DNA of 64,000 bases from an uncultured Verrucomicrobiota bacterium (GCA_938003985.1 CALKWZ010000043.1:1-64000); one strand, 5' to 3'. Shown: positions 22,201-30,636, numbered from the stretch's first letter. Numbers and translations: made by a program. Notes: generated by a model not told the origin, from the letters alone.

Positions 22201-25200
22201 GAAGCGACGACCGGCGCGGGCTGTTGGTCGCAGGTCACGGACGCCACGTTCAGCAACTGGGTCACGGAGCCGGGATTGACGACCAGCGCTTCGAGCGTCG
22301 CGGTCAAGACCTCGCCGGGCGCCAGGGTCAGATTGGTCGCCAGCACCGGCGCCGCGTCGCCCGCGGCCGCGTTCGTGCCGGGGCCCGCCACCCACGTGCT
22401 GTCCGCCACGTACAACGTGCCGACCGGCAGGACGTCCTCGATTCGTATTCCCGTGTGCACGACCGGACTGAGGTTCGAAACCACGATCGCGTAGGCGATC
22501 ACGTCGCCGGGCGTGGCATAGTCCACCACGTCCGAGGTCTTGATCACCGTCAAGCCGCTGACGGAAATTTCCGCCGCGTCCGCGTCGTTGCCGGCCACCG
22601 GATCCGGCCGGTCCGCCGCCGCGATCCGGCTGACGTTGGTGAGCGTCGTGCCGAACGTGCCGGGTTCCACCTCGGCCACCACGGTCAGCACCGCCGTCGC
22701 CCCCGCGGCCAGCGCGCCCACGCTCCAGACGCCTGAAACGGTATCGTAGGCGCCTTGGCTGGGCGTGTCCGAAACGTAGGCCAATCCGTTGGTCAGCGGT
22801 TCCGCGACCTGCAGTCCCGAGACGTCCGACGGTCCCGCGTTCGTCAGCTGGATCGTGTAGGTCACTTGCGCGGTCTCGTTGGGCGTCGGATTGTCCACGG
22901 TCTTGGTCAGGCCCACGTCGGCGCCGGCAACGAGGATTTCGACGTCGTCTTCGTTGTCGCTCAAATCGGGATCCACTTGGTCGTAGGCGGCGATGGACGC
23001 CACGTTGGTCCAGCGGTAGCCGCCCGCGCCCGGTGCGGCTTCGGCCTCGATCTGCAGGGTGACGGAGGCCCCGGCGCCCAGTGTCCCGACGGTCCAAGTG
23101 CCGGAGCCCGGATCGTAGGCGCCTTGGCTGGGCGCGCCGGCGACGAAGGCGAAGCCGGCCGGCAGCGGATCGGCTACCGCCACGCCGGTCGCGTCGTCCG
23201 TCGCGCTGGCGTTGGCGACGACCAGCGTGAAGACGATCAGATCGCCCTCGTCCAGTTCGGACACGCTGGCCGTCTTGTCGATGGACAGATCGACTTCGAC
23301 GACGGGGTCCACGACGGAGGCCGACAACGGCACGGGCTGGACGGCGCTGGCGACGGTGGCGACGTTGGTGATCGCCCGATAGGCCAGCGGATCGTCCACC
23401 TGCACGGCGAACGCCGCTTCCAGCCGCTGGCCCGGCGCCAGCGTCCAGCCCGAAGCCAGATGGGGCGGTTCGGCGACCGCGCCGGCCGTTTCGTAGGTGA
23501 TCCGCACCAGGCCGTCCGCGCCGGCGCCGCCGTTGCGGTCGGTGCTGGTGTTGGCCTTGCCGCCGGCGCCGCCGCCCCCGTACAGGCTGCCGCTGGCTCC
23601 GGTTTGGTTGTTGGTGACGCCCGCCGCGCCGTGGCCGCCATACAATTCGGCGCCGGCGCCGGCCACGCCGTTCGTGGCCGCATCGCCGCCGGGACCGGTG
23701 GTGCCGGCGCCGCCGCCGCCCGCGCCGGAACGGTAGCTGGTTCCGGACGTGTAGGCCCCCCGCCCGCCGTGGCCGCCGCGATATACCACGTCGCCGACGC
23801 ACAGCGCCGCGGTTCCCGTTCCCGGCAGCCCGTTGTAGTAGTTGACGTTCATGTCGCTCAGGCCCCGCGCCCCGCCTTGGGCGAACACGACGTTGGTCGC
23901 CTCGAACCAACTGGGATTGCCGGGCCGGCCATGTTGCGTGTCCGTCCCCGTGCCGTTGCCGCCGATGCCGCCCGCGCCGACCGTCACCGCGTAGCTTTGC
24001 AGGGGCACGACCGCCACGGTCCGGCGCGCATAGGATCCGCCGGCGCCGCCGCCGCCGGAGGCCGGATTGCCCCGCGCCCGGCCGCCGCCGCCGCCGCCGC
24101 CCCAGGCTTCCACCGTGATGCTGGTGACCCCCGCCGGGGCCACGAACGTCGAGGAACCGGTATACACCACGGTCGTGGCGGACAGCGGCGTCTGCGTCAC
24201 GGTCAAACTGCCGGGCACGTAGACGGTGCCGGGCGGCACCGCGTCGTCGAGGGTCACCCCTGCATGCGTCTGGCTGCCGGAGTTGCTGGCCACGACGACG
24301 TAGGTGATCGTATCCCCGGGATGGACGGATACGGCCACGTCCGAAACCTTGGTCAAGGTCAGGGAACTGACGGATAGAACGGCCACGGCCTCATTGTTAT
24401 CCGAGTCCGGATCAGGCAGATCCGTCGCCACGATCCGGGCGCGGTTGGTGATGGCGGTGTCCATGGTCCCCCCGGCGACCGTGGCCTGGATCCGCAGCGT
24501 CGCCGTGGCATTCACGCCCAAAGTCCCGATCGTCCACAGGCCGCTCCCGCTGGCATAGGCGCCCTGCGAGACTTCGTGGCTGGCGTAGACCAGCCCGTTG
24601 GTCAGCGGTTCCGAGACCTGCAGACCGGTCGCCTCCGAGGGGCCGGGATTGGTGACGACCACCGCGTAGACCACGGTCTGGCCTTCGATGGCCGCCGGCG
24701 GCTCCACCGTTTTCGCCAGCGCGACGTCGGCGCCGTAGACGAGCACCGCGGCGGCGGCGGCGTTGTTCCCGAAATCGGGATCTTCGTGGCTGCTGGCGGC
24801 AACCGTCGCGAGGTTGGTCAGATGGCGGCCGCCGGAGCCGATCTCCGCCACCGCATCGATGACCAAGGTGGCCGTCGCGCCGACCGCCAGCGCCCCCACC
24901 GCCCAGGCGCCCGGCACGTTGGTATAGGTGCCCTGGCTGGGCGCGGCGGCGACGAAGGCCAAGCCGGCCGGGAGCGGATCGTTGATCAGGACGGAAACGA
25001 CGGCGTCTGGCCCCCGGTTCGACACCGTCACCGTGAACTGGACGGCCTCGGTCTCCCCGATTGCGCTTTTATCCGCGTTTTTGGCGAGGGCCAGATCGGC
25101 CGACTGGACCCGGAAAACGGCGGCGGCCGCGTTGTCGGCCAGATTGGTGTCCGGACGGTTCATGCGGGACACGGTGGCGGCGTTGGTCACCTGGCTGCCG

Positions 25201-26831
25201 CCGGAACCCGCGCTCACCGTGCCGGTGAGGGCCAGCGTGGCGGCGGCGCCCGGCGCCAGCGCGCCGAGATCCCAGATGCCCGTCGCCGAACTGAAGGACC
25301 CCGTCGTGGCGCCGTAGCCCGAAAAAGCAAACGCGGCGGGCAAAGCGTCGGTCACCTGGATCAGCGCGGTGTGGGGCGTGCCCGCGTTGGTGACGGCCAG
25401 CGTGAAGACGATTTCGTCGCCGACGTTCACGTTGGTGGGCGCAACGGTTTTCGCGAGGCGCAGATTGCCCGGCGTCAGGAAAAACCCCGCATCCACGCTC
25501 AGGTTGGTCTGCCCTGAACCCAGCCCGTAGGGTTCGGTGATGCCCGAGAGCGCATCCGGATCGCTGTCCCGGTCCGGATCCGTCCGCGCGTACTGCGGAC
25601 TGAACTGGTAGCCGTCGGGCGGATAAAACTGCACCGTGTAGGTGCCGGGCCCCATGCCTTGCGCGAAATACCGGCCGTCCTCGTCGGAGCGAGACGTGGC
25701 GGCCAGCACCCCGGCCTCCGTATAGACGTGCACCAGCACGTTGCTCAGGCCGGGTTCGCCGGCATCCTGGATGCCGTCGCCGTTCCAGTCTTCCCAAACG
25801 CGGTCGCCGATGCCCACTTCCAGCACTTCGTCGAAAAACATCGCGCCGCCGCTGATGAGATCCAGTCCGCCGTACTGGGACTCCACCGTCGTGTTGGTCG
25901 GGAAACACGCCGGATTCGTGACCTGCAGCCACAGCGCGCCGTTGGTGGTGACGTCGTTGGCCGCCAGGGAATAGCCGTAGACCATGTCGTTGGTCGTCAG
26001 GCCGAACTGGTCCCAGCTGAGGTAGACGCCGGACAGCGACTGCACGGACGTCCGCGCCGATGGGCGCAAGACTTGTCCGCCCTCGGTATAGCCGCGCATC
26101 ACCGTCGTCGCCAGCGTGATGCCCGACGGTCCCCAATCGGATTCCAGCACCGACACCGGCCGGCTGAACGCGGCCGGCAGGCCGTTGGCGTCGATGGCGG
26201 TGATCACGGCGATCTTGAAGCGGTCGTTGCCGCCGCGATCCATCACGAGGAAGCCGCGCTGGTCGGTGAAGTTGTAGTACGGGAAGCCCGCGTTGAAGAC
26301 GTAGTCGATGCGCTCGATGTTGTTGTTGTTGCCGTTGCCGTCGCCCTGGTTGGCGAACACGTTGTCCGCCCCGCGGTTCACCAGGTCGCTGCGCAGGGAT
26401 TCCACCATGGTGCTCACCAGCGACGGCTTCAGGTCCACGTTCGTGCCCGCCACGGACGATTCCTCGAAAAACACGATGTTGTGCAGGCCGGTGACGAGCG
26501 GATTGTCCACCCGCACGATGTTGATCCGTTGGGCCAGCTGCACGTAGTTGTAGACGTTGGTTCCGGTTTCAAACCCCCGGATGATCAAATTGTTTTGCTC
26601 GCCCGCGTTGAACCGCAGGTTGTAGACCGTGGAGGTCGGATAGTCGCCGCTCCCTGCCCCGCGCGCCGAATAATTTCCGTTGGTGTCGTCGATCCGGTCG
26701 TACTGCGCCATGATGCCCGTCACCGGGCGCACCTGAGCCGCGGCGAGCGTTGCCGCCCCGAGCCAAGCCAGCGCCCAAGCGGCGGCGGCCAGCTGCCGGC
26801 GTTGGGCCGCGTTGCGTTTTTGCCGCTTCAT
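16224..26831 (-). CDS. Giant secreted multidomain protein with ten DUF11 units
   Basis: The product is about 3,535 residues. A signal peptide after MKRQKRNAAQ is followed by an N-terminal region, then an SdrD-B-like Ca-binding unit (GDRVWEDWNGDGIQDAGEPG, near 25.8 kb). Ten DUF11 units follow, each opening with a variant of (A/V)D(L/V)(A/G)LxKTV and a GDxVxYTL strand (about 25.45-20.7 kb). The fourth carries a glycine-rich insert (about 24.1-23.5 kb). A jelly-roll-like segment, a fibronectin-III-like unit (20.5-20.3 kb), a choice-of-anchor-D/ASH-like unit (LDFGTVDVRTSFNLVLTV) and a long C-terminal part follow. DUF11 proteins are usually surface-anchored. I see no LPXTG or PEP-CTERM anchor. The start overlaps the upstream stop by ATGA. 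Confidence 0.9.
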   Translation of the reverse strand: MKRQKRNAAQRRQLAAAAWALAWLGAATLAAAQVRPVTGIMAQYDRIDDTNGNYSARGAGSGDYPTSTVYNLRFNAGEQNNLIIRGFETGTNVYNYVQLAQRINIVRVDNPLVTGLHNIVFFEESSVAGTNVDLKPSLVSTMVESLRSDLVNRGADNVFANQGDGNGNNNNIERIDYVFNAGFPYYNFTDQRGFLVMDRGGNDRFKIAVITAIDANGLPAAFSRPVSVLESDWGPSGITLATTVMRGYTEGGQVLRPSARTSVQSLSGVYLSWDQFGLTTNDMVYGYSLAANDVTTNGALWLQVTNPACFPTNTTVESQYGGLDLISGGAMFFDEVLEVGIGDRVWEDWNGDGIQDAGEPGLSNVLVHVYTEAGVLAATSRSDEDGRYFAQGMGPGTYTVQFYPPDGYQFSPQYARTDPDRDSDPDALSGITEPYGLGSGQTNLSVDAGFFLTPGNLRLAKTVAPTNVNVGDEIVFTLAVTNAGTPHTALIQVTDALPAAFAFSGYGATTGSFSSATGIWDLGALAPGAAATLALTGTVSAGSGGSQVTNAATVSRMNRPDTNLADNAAAAVFRVQSADLALAKNADKSAIGETEAVQFTVTVSNRGPDAVVSVLINDPLPAGLAFVAAAPSQGTYTNVPGAWAVGALAVGATATLVIDAVAEIGSGGRHLTNLATVAASSHEDPDFGNNAAAAAVLVYGADVALAKTVEPPAAIEGQTVVYAVVVTNPGPSEATGLQVSEPLTNGLVYASHEVSQGAYASGSGLWTIGTLGVNATATLRIQATVAGGTMDTAITNRARIVATDLPDPDSDNNEAVAVLSVSSLTLTKVSDVAVSVHPGDTITYVVVASNSGSQTHAGVTLDDAVPPGTVYVPGSLTVTQTPLSATTVVYTGSSTFVAPAGVTSITVEAWGGGGGGGRARGNPASGGGGAGGSYARRTVAVVPLQSYAVTVGAGGIGGNGTGTDTQHGRPGNPSWFEATNVVFAQGGARGLSDMNVNYYNGLPGTGTAALCVGDVVYRGGHGGRGAYTSGTSYRSGAGGGGAGTTGPGGDAATNGVAGAGAELYGGHGAAGVTNNQTGASGSLYGGGGAGGKANTSTDRNGGAGADGLVRITYETAGAVAEPPHLASGWTLAPGQRLEAAFAVQVDDPLAYRAITNVATVASAVQPVPLSASVVDPVVEVDLSIDKTASVSELDEGDLIVFTLVVANASATDDATGVAVADPLPAGFAFVAGAPSQGAYDPGSGTWTVGTLGAGASVTLQIEAEAAPGAGGYRWTNVASIAAYDQVDPDLSDNEDDVEILVAGADVGLTKTVDNPTPNETAQVTYTIQLTNAGPSDVSGLQVAEPLTNGLAYVSDTPSQGAYDTVSGVWSVGALAAGATAVLTVVAEVEPGTFGTTLTNVSRIAAADRPDPVAGNDADAAEISVSGLTVIKTSDVVDYATPGDVIAYAIVVSNLSPVVHTGIRIEDVLPVGTLYVADSTWVAGPGTNAAAGDAAPVLATNLTLAPGEVLTATLEALVVNPGSVTQLLNVASVTCDQQPAPVVASVADRVLHADLGLAKTVDAAHPNEGDVVTYRLVVTNQGPTNATGIRVLEPLVAGLTYASYEAERGTYDSGSGIWSVGDLDVGASVQLEISATVDAGTAGRTLTNRSWISGADMADLAMADNEAFAEITVASVDVGLGKSAAPPVPAVNSRVVYTLTATNFGPDEATGVEVADLLPAGVVYLSHVAGQGTYDSGTGIWSVGTLAPLAQASLEISVVVETNAVGTVVTNAATLAGTDQVDVAPGNDAAAATIQPVEALLDLTKSAVPAGPVQPGDVITYTLAINNRSGETQTGVTVADPLPAGAAYVAESCRISAPFTVNETYGDRFSRRVYSNNDGTHPWAGDWVESEGDGPTAGFIQIQFDNGVDETYTLRFTGGSQSIRRSVDLSSYTRATLEFDYQRIGLDITNEYVAIQISTNGTTGWTELDRFRGPTNDADYVHYSADISAYMAPATTLRFISPAGMDGTDVVWIDDLLVTGTRRSVLTVAGAAPPDLASGLTLEPDEDMIVVFEVWVENPALYTQIVNQAYLTSDQMADPQVDTAVTPVEDCFTAAPTGLYADPTNVFSFTAHWTEVPSCFGYRLDVATAPGFQAADYVAGYSNRAVSGTFQPVTGLTHNTLYYFRARAEWDALCTSANSSTQLVATLGLPGLATFPERLDFGTVDVRTSFNLVLTVTNGGSATLAITSIEFVGAGYNHFSVLPVATNLASSNSLELVVTYAPVVGGTNAVVMVLHNDSADNPDLEVPVQGYCFDPEAQLPELLAFLVTDYGGLTNEVTDRSLANEMALFRFTAYHYTGIAREGASFDLFRPDGSVAFTNAPLTDVDPVELDGRACQRLSAYAPRFFPAVLGIYTARVTFASSNGIWLTRETNYTAVAAGAAVPLSLDHFGRADAVDDIGEGWISNLTGPVAGNVQIRNRVLQLYGPGGSGGTNGRISVVRDLSSRYDPTWTNNVGTLTWAFNFWSGRTNQAGLAPGAYGAAFVLGSDSVDWVTGAGNGYAVRICSNEVSLVSFTGGLNLDSDAVVLGPSGALDPATTAVAVLVDLDVATGVWRLYVHPWGGSGIGAFGNPLDDIGDYFVMAATNDLHLHRSLPYVGCYWNHGNAAVGTNAAAYFDDLYAPYVLRESEPMRFAALDNDIMLPTSLGNVRVNEETVPDEVPDRLEVVWTNAPDFVVTFDPLASDQDPGYSIPAIQRDVRGIGEYRVSPEPVNVLSASNRGVRGFPFPVVTTNGALANYGFEMLTDGGDWRMNGTCAYQTKALAPELVYEGTNSLRQSAGGAAYQTFEFRNASATVPQVSFAGWHRGEAGRVEIAAYATNDLEHPTQTLVVPVAAATNWTAFAEPMQELGGGDTEFLRVTVATDVGPAYWDSLHFAVDIGTNRSSMRFRAGPENQGLVPQYIYAVDADYNRGGDRLGGLTKFFYIPFDLTPPAPVAMPAGGIGATTEGVDDPTSQFDLLWTTNGLGPDNPASPLHPTKQAGDVDLLSQWHSYRIYYGTYDAQAVPPGDDPYSTSGYVYRNFIENGAFRAWPYVEPDSPIADPAAPDYQADYKALTNMGTTRIRLYDLDYDQEYVVVVVGVDKAGNLGDAAVQSWATNNTIRFALIRGETIDKSVARAAFPAARLDNSNAPVAAALRWIASGPTNANGEYTSVSKEYDLISWDAIRFQESTNNRWQLVDTVRSNWFVDDGGLAKTRGQMRFYRASYKNRWRTTNEIGLAQRPMASEEVYAVHNVILSGGPNFVALHGVPYANTLEGVFGGLENFPGGESALPEAGSTRVEFYSAGTNALASDQYWLNSSGRWIQLGGEDVTTNVQSPDFFSRGFSITLPDPLPEAYATTVALDYNRLDTNGLPVEVAAMHWSPIAQVPTNGFSQTIVTGTRSTRPATLVYNVAVLRLPVAAHPSEMNLLESGFVNGRRGVGDEIYTLNTATKDVLGGTTLYCDEEGVWRFVGTDSLVPWGYFMPNDVIVIVSRNWVGEGSWTWTYHPASFYALPSRWMGN

Positions 26832-27769
26832 GGTCCTGTCGTCTCCGCGATCCGTATCCGCACCACCTGCATCCGTTCCGCGCCGGACACGTCGATCCAA
26901 ACGTCCAGCAGGGTTTCCTCCGCGCCGGCCGTCACGGTTTCCCCCAGCGGAACGAACGCCGTCGCCGCGCCGGTTTCCGGATCGGGACCCAGCCGCTCGG
27001 CGGCCTCCACCTGGTAGCTCCGGCCGGGCACCGCCGGCCACTGCACGTGCAGCATCCGGGCCAGCGGATCGTAGCCCGGCACGTTCGTTTCGGACCACGC
27101 GCCGCGCACTTCCAGCAACGACGCCGCGTCGGTCGGATCCGTGCCGGCCAGCATCTCGTGCAGGTCGAGCATGCCGTCGTCGTCGTAATCCGCCGTCGGA
27201 CGATCGGCGGTGCCCAGCGCGCGCTCCCAGGAATTGTTCAGCCCGTCGCCGTCGTCGTCGCCGGGATCCAGCGGCCGGAGAGGGCCGAAATCCAGCGCGA
27301 GCGAACTGCCGCCCGCCGGCACCGCCGCCAGGGACGTATCCGCATAGAACGCCGCCTCCGCGGCGGTCGGCGCGTCGTATGCGCGCGCGAAAACCAGCGT
27401 GCCCGCCGCGGGCCGGCTCTGGAAGGAGAGGCAGAACAAACCGGAATCCGCGGACTCCGCGTTTTCGCCCATGCCGCCCACGCTGTCCGGCGTCAGCAAC
27501 GGATTGTACGGGCTGGTCGCGCCGTTCGTGCCCGGCGCATAGACCTGGCCGGTCGTCGTCGTGCGGATTTCGACGCGGCACCGCTGGGCGGCCTCCGCCG
27601 GCCGCGGCGAACCGCGCAGGGGCCGACCGAACGCGTCCAGGACCGGCGCGCGGTTGCCGACGTACAGCGGCGGCACGACTCCCCCCTCGCATTCCGATAG
27701 AAGTATAAAAGCCCCCGCGAGGATCACTCCCCAAAGCCGAGGGCCATGTTCGTTCCGCATGTTTGTCAT
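26828..27769 (-). CDS. Secreted protein with Asp-rich calcium-binding (thrombospondin-3-like) repeats
   Basis: The 313-residue product has a hydrophobic N-terminal export segment (GVILAGAFILLSECEG; the Cys suggests possible but atypical lipidation). It then has a beta-rich region and two Asp-rich EF-hand/TSP3-like units, DPGDDDGDGLNNSWE and DYDDDGMLDLHEMLAGTDP, which normally bind calcium. A C-terminal region (RSYQVEAAERLG, FVPLGETVTAGAE) resembles beta domains common in verrucomicrobial secreted proteins. I chose the ATG at 27769, with GAGG 6 nt upstream; 27760 is an alternative. It is translationally coupled to the giant downstream gene and probably forms a surface complex with its product, which is inference. 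Confidence 0.75.
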   Translation of the reverse strand: MTNMRNEHGPRLWGVILAGAFILLSECEGGVVPPLYVGNRAPVLDAFGRPLRGSPRPAEAAQRCRVEIRTTTTGQVYAPGTNGATSPYNPLLTPDSVGGMGENAESADSGLFCLSFQSRPAAGTLVFARAYDAPTAAEAAFYADTSLAAVPAGGSSLALDFGPLRPLDPGDDDGDGLNNSWERALGTADRPTADYDDDGMLDLHEMLAGTDPTDAASLLEVRGAWSETNVPGYDPLARMLHVQWPAVPGRSYQVEAAERLGPDPETGAATAFVPLGETVTAGAEETLLDVWIDVSGAERMQVVRIRIAETTGP

Positions 27770-28184
27770 CGCCGGCCTCGTGGGCCTAGCCGATCTCAAC
27801 ATCGGTCTCCGTTTTTAATTCGTACGTGAATTCGGATGCGATCCCGTTATGTTATTTTTCTGTTAGGAATATATTACGCTTTTCGGGCTGTTCCAAATAT
27901 ATATTGGAAAAAAATTTCCTCCGCCTTATCTGACAGTCGTATTCGTATGCATCCGTACCGGTTATGAACATTCTTGTCCTTTGGCATTGCACGAATCGCG
28001 TCGGATCGCCCCAATCGGACCCGTACATGGCTAGTGTTTATCTTGAACTACAACGCGGCGGGCCGCTCGGCCCGATGGCCGACCACCCACGCGCGATCGC
28101 GCCAGCGATGCGCCCTGCGCCGTTCGGCCTCGCGCCGTTCCGGTTGCGCCCTTGCCCCAGCGCAGGCTGAGTGCTACGGTGGCC
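27770..28184. promoter_or_regulatory. Divergent intergenic region with AT-rich island and nested palindromes
   Basis: These 415 bases separate two divergent genes. About 27815-27975 is strikingly AT-rich against the GC-rich background. It contains TTCCAA-atatata-TTGGAA (27891-27909, perfect) overlapping GGAAA-aaaa-TTTCC (27906-27919), and AATTCGTACGTGAATT near 27820. A regulator site or promoter for the giant-protein operon is likely here. The right half (28060-28150) is GC-rich with no feature I can support. Confidence 0.45.
28152..28180 (+). promoter_or_regulatory. Candidate leaderless nadB promoter
   Basis: TTGCCC (28152-28157), 17 bp, TACGGT (28175-28180), then GGCC and tandem ATG codons at 28185 and 28188. 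The -10 hexamer is identical to that before the DsbD-N-like gene. Confidence 0.4.
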
Positions 28185-29810
28185 ATGATGAAAACGCTGG
28201 ATTGCGATTTCCTGATCATCGGCGCCGGCCTCGCGGGACTTTCCGCCGCGCTGGAACTGGCGCCGCACGGCCATGTCGTCCTCTGCGCCAAGCGCGGTCT
28301 GGACGAGAGCAATTCCTCCCATGCGCAAGGCGGTATCGCCGTGCCCATCGCCGGAGACGACACGATCGAGGCGCACCTGCAGGACACCCTCGTCGCCGGC
28401 GCGGACCTGACCGACGCCGCGGTCGCCCGCGAAATCATCGCGGCGGGCGCCGAGCGCATCGCGGCGCTGGAAGCCTGGGGCGTGCAATTCGAGCGCAAGC
28501 CCCACCCCCCGCGCGAGGCGGACGCGGAATACGATCTGGGCCGCGAAGGCGGCCATTCCGTCCGGCGCATCCTGCACAGCGGCGATTTCACCGGCGCGGA
28601 AATCATCCGCGTCCTGTCGGCCCGCGTTCGCCGGCAACGTTCCGTGCAGGTGCTCGAAAACACCATGGCGATCGACCTGATCACGACCGGCTGGCTGAAG
28701 GTGCCCGGCGACGACGCCTGCATCGGCGCCTATTTCCTCGACCGGGCCACGAACGAAATCTTCGCCGCGCGCGCCCCGCACGTGCTGCTGGCCACCGGCG
28801 GCGCGGGCAAGGTCTACCTCTACACCAGCAATCCGGACGTCGCCACCGGCGACGGCGTCGCCATGGCGTGGCGCGCGGGGCTCGAAATCCGCAACATGGA
28901 ATTCGTGCAGTTCCACCCGACCTGCCTCTACCACCCCGAAGCCAAGTCGTTCCTCATCAGCGAAGCCGTGCGCGGCGAAGGCGCGCGCCTGCTCAACGGC
29001 GCCGGCAAGCCGTTCATGAAACGCTACGATCCGCGGGCCGAGCTCGCCCCGCGGGACGTCGTCGCCCGCGCCATCGACCACGAGATGAAGATCCGCGGCG
29101 ACGCCTGCGCCTATCTCGACATCACCCACAAGAGCGCGGCGTTCCTGAAGCGGCGCTTCCCGAACATCTACGCCACCTGCAAGACCTACGGTTTCGACAT
29201 GGCCAAGCAGCCCATCCCCGTCGTGCCGGCCGCGCACTACTTCTGCGGCGGCGTCGCCGCCGACGTGCGCGGGCGCACCGCGATGGCCGGACTGCACGCC
29301 GCCGGCGAAGTCGCCTGCACCGGCCTGCACGGCGCCAACCGCCTCGCCAGCAATTCGCTGCTTGAAGCGCTCGTCTGCGGCCATGCCGCCGCGCGCGACA
29401 TGCTGGAAAGCGCCCGGCCCAAGGCGCGCAAGATCCCGATTCCGGCCTGGAAGACCGGCGACGCCGTGCCGTCCGACGAAGCCGTCGTGGTGACGCACAA
29501 TTGGGACGAGGTCCGCACCGTGATGTGGGACTACGTCGGCATCGTGCGCACGAACCGGCGCCTGGCGCGCGCGCTGCGGCGCATCGCGACCCTGCGGCGC
29601 GAGATCCGCGCCTACTACCGCGACTATCTCGTGACGTCCGACCTCCTCGAACTGCGCAACATCGCGGCCGTGGCGGAGCTGGTCGTGCGTTCGGCGATGC
29701 TGCGGCGGGAAAGCCGCGGGCTGCACTACACGCTCGACTACCCCTACCTCGCTGCGAGCATGCGGCGGGACACGGCCATCCACGATCTGCCGGGCGGCGG
29801 CGCCGTCTGA
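28185..29810 (+). CDS. nadB: L-aspartate oxidase
   Basis: NadB is an FAD enzyme that oxidises L-aspartate to iminoaspartate, the first step of de novo NAD synthesis. The 541-residue protein has the dinucleotide motif IIGAGLAGLSAALEL, the family signatures SSHAQGGIAVP and FVQFHPTCLYHP, SEAVRGEGARLLNGAG, the arginine region RAELAPRDVVARAI, and the FAD loop TGLHGANRLASNSLLEALVCG. The C-terminal helical domain is complete. Succinate dehydrogenase flavoproteins share the fold, but the overall pattern and lack of SDH neighbours favour NadB. nadA and nadC are not in the window. The DUF368 gene follows after 7 bp. Confidence 0.94.
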   Translation: MMKTLDCDFLIIGAGLAGLSAALELAPHGHVVLCAKRGLDESNSSHAQGGIAVPIAGDDTIEAHLQDTLVAGADLTDAAVAREIIAAGAERIAALEAWGVQFERKPHPPREADAEYDLGREGGHSVRRILHSGDFTGAEIIRVLSARVRRQRSVQVLENTMAIDLITTGWLKVPGDDACIGAYFLDRATNEIFAARAPHVLLATGGAGKVYLYTSNPDVATGDGVAMAWRAGLEIRNMEFVQFHPTCLYHPEAKSFLISEAVRGEGARLLNGAGKPFMKRYDPRAELAPRDVVARAIDHEMKIRGDACAYLDITHKSAAFLKRRFPNIYATCKTYGFDMAKQPIPVVPAAHYFCGGVAADVRGRTAMAGLHAAGEVACTGLHGANRLASNSLLEALVCGHAAARDMLESARPKARKIPIPAWKTGDAVPSDEAVVVTHNWDEVRTVMWDYVGIVRTNRRLARALRRIATLRREIRAYYRDYLVTSDLLELRNIAAVAELVVRSAMLRRESRGLHYTLDYPYLAASMRRDTAIHDLPGGGAV

Positions 29811-29817
29811 TCCGCCC

Positions 29818-30636
29818 GTGCGCCTGTTCCGGCAGCTTGTCCACGGATTCCTGGTCGGACTGGCGGGCCTGCTGCCGGGCCTGTGCGGCAGCACGCTGCT
29901 GGTGCTGTTCGGCATCTATCGCCCCCTGACGGCGGCCTTGGCGCATCCGTTCGCGGATTTCCGGGGCCACGTGCGGCGGTTCGGCCTCTTCTTCCTCGCG
30001 GCGGGCGCCGGCGTGCTCGTCGGCAGCCGCGCGCTGGCGGCGACGTTCGCGCGGCACGAAACGGCGACCCTGTTCCTGTTCATGGGCTTCATGCTGGGCA
30101 CCCTGCCCGATCTGTTCCGCCAGGCCCGGCGCACCGGCGGACATCCCGCCGGTTGGCTGGCCTTCGCGGGACTGTTCCTGCTCTGCATTGGCCTGGCCGC
30201 GGCGCAGGACCGGCTCGTGCCGCGCGGCGAACCGCTGGCCGACCATTGGGGCATCTGGCTGGTGGCCGGCGCGGGCATCGGGCTCGGCAGCATCGTGCCG
30301 GGCGCCAGCGTCGCGTTCCTGCTGATCTACTTCGGCATCTACCAGCCCCTGCTCGACGGCGTCGCCCGGCTCGATCCGCGCATTCTCGGCCCCGTGGTTC
30401 TCGGCGCGGGCGCGGCCATCCTGCTGTTTGCCCGGGCGGCCCACTGGTTCTTCCACAAGGCCGAAGGCGCCGCCACGCGGGGCGTCCTCGGACTGGTGGC
30501 CGGCTCGCTCGCCTTGGTTTATCCCGGCTGGCCCAGTGGCCGCGCCGGCGCGCTCTGCCTCGGCTTGCTGGCCGGCGGATTCGCGCTCTCGGCCTTGCTC
30601 AACCGCCTGGCCCCGCCCGCCGAACCCACGGCCTGA
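29818..30636 (+). CDS. DUF368-family membrane protein (PopT-like polyprenyl-phosphate transporter)
   Basis: The 272-residue integral membrane protein has about eight hydrophobic segments and two matching family repeats: the N-terminal GFLVGLAGLLPGLCGSTLLVLFGIY and the mid-protein GIGLGSIVPGASVAFLLIYFGIY. DUF368 proteins have been shown to recycle undecaprenyl phosphate across the cytoplasmic membrane for envelope glycan synthesis; the role here is by family. The start is GTG at 29818, 7 bp after nadB, so it is probably cotranscribed with nadB. Confidence 0.85.
   Translation: MRLFRQLVHGFLVGLAGLLPGLCGSTLLVLFGIYRPLTAALAHPFADFRGHVRRFGLFFLAAGAGVLVGSRALAATFARHETATLFLFMGFMLGTLPDLFRQARRTGGHPAGWLAFAGLFLLCIGLAAAQDRLVPRGEPLADHWGIWLVAGAGIGLGSIVPGASVAFLLIYFGIYQPLLDGVARLDPRILGPVVLGAGAAILLFARAAHWFFHKAEGAATRGVLGLVAGSLALVYPGWPSGRAGALCLGLLAGGFALSALLNRLAPPAEPTA

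Noticed and set aside
16269..22736. 2,155-codon plus-strand open frame opposite the giant gene
   Set aside because: Antisense shadow with Arg/His/Gly-rich composition; the minus-strand frame has a signal peptide and ordered domains.
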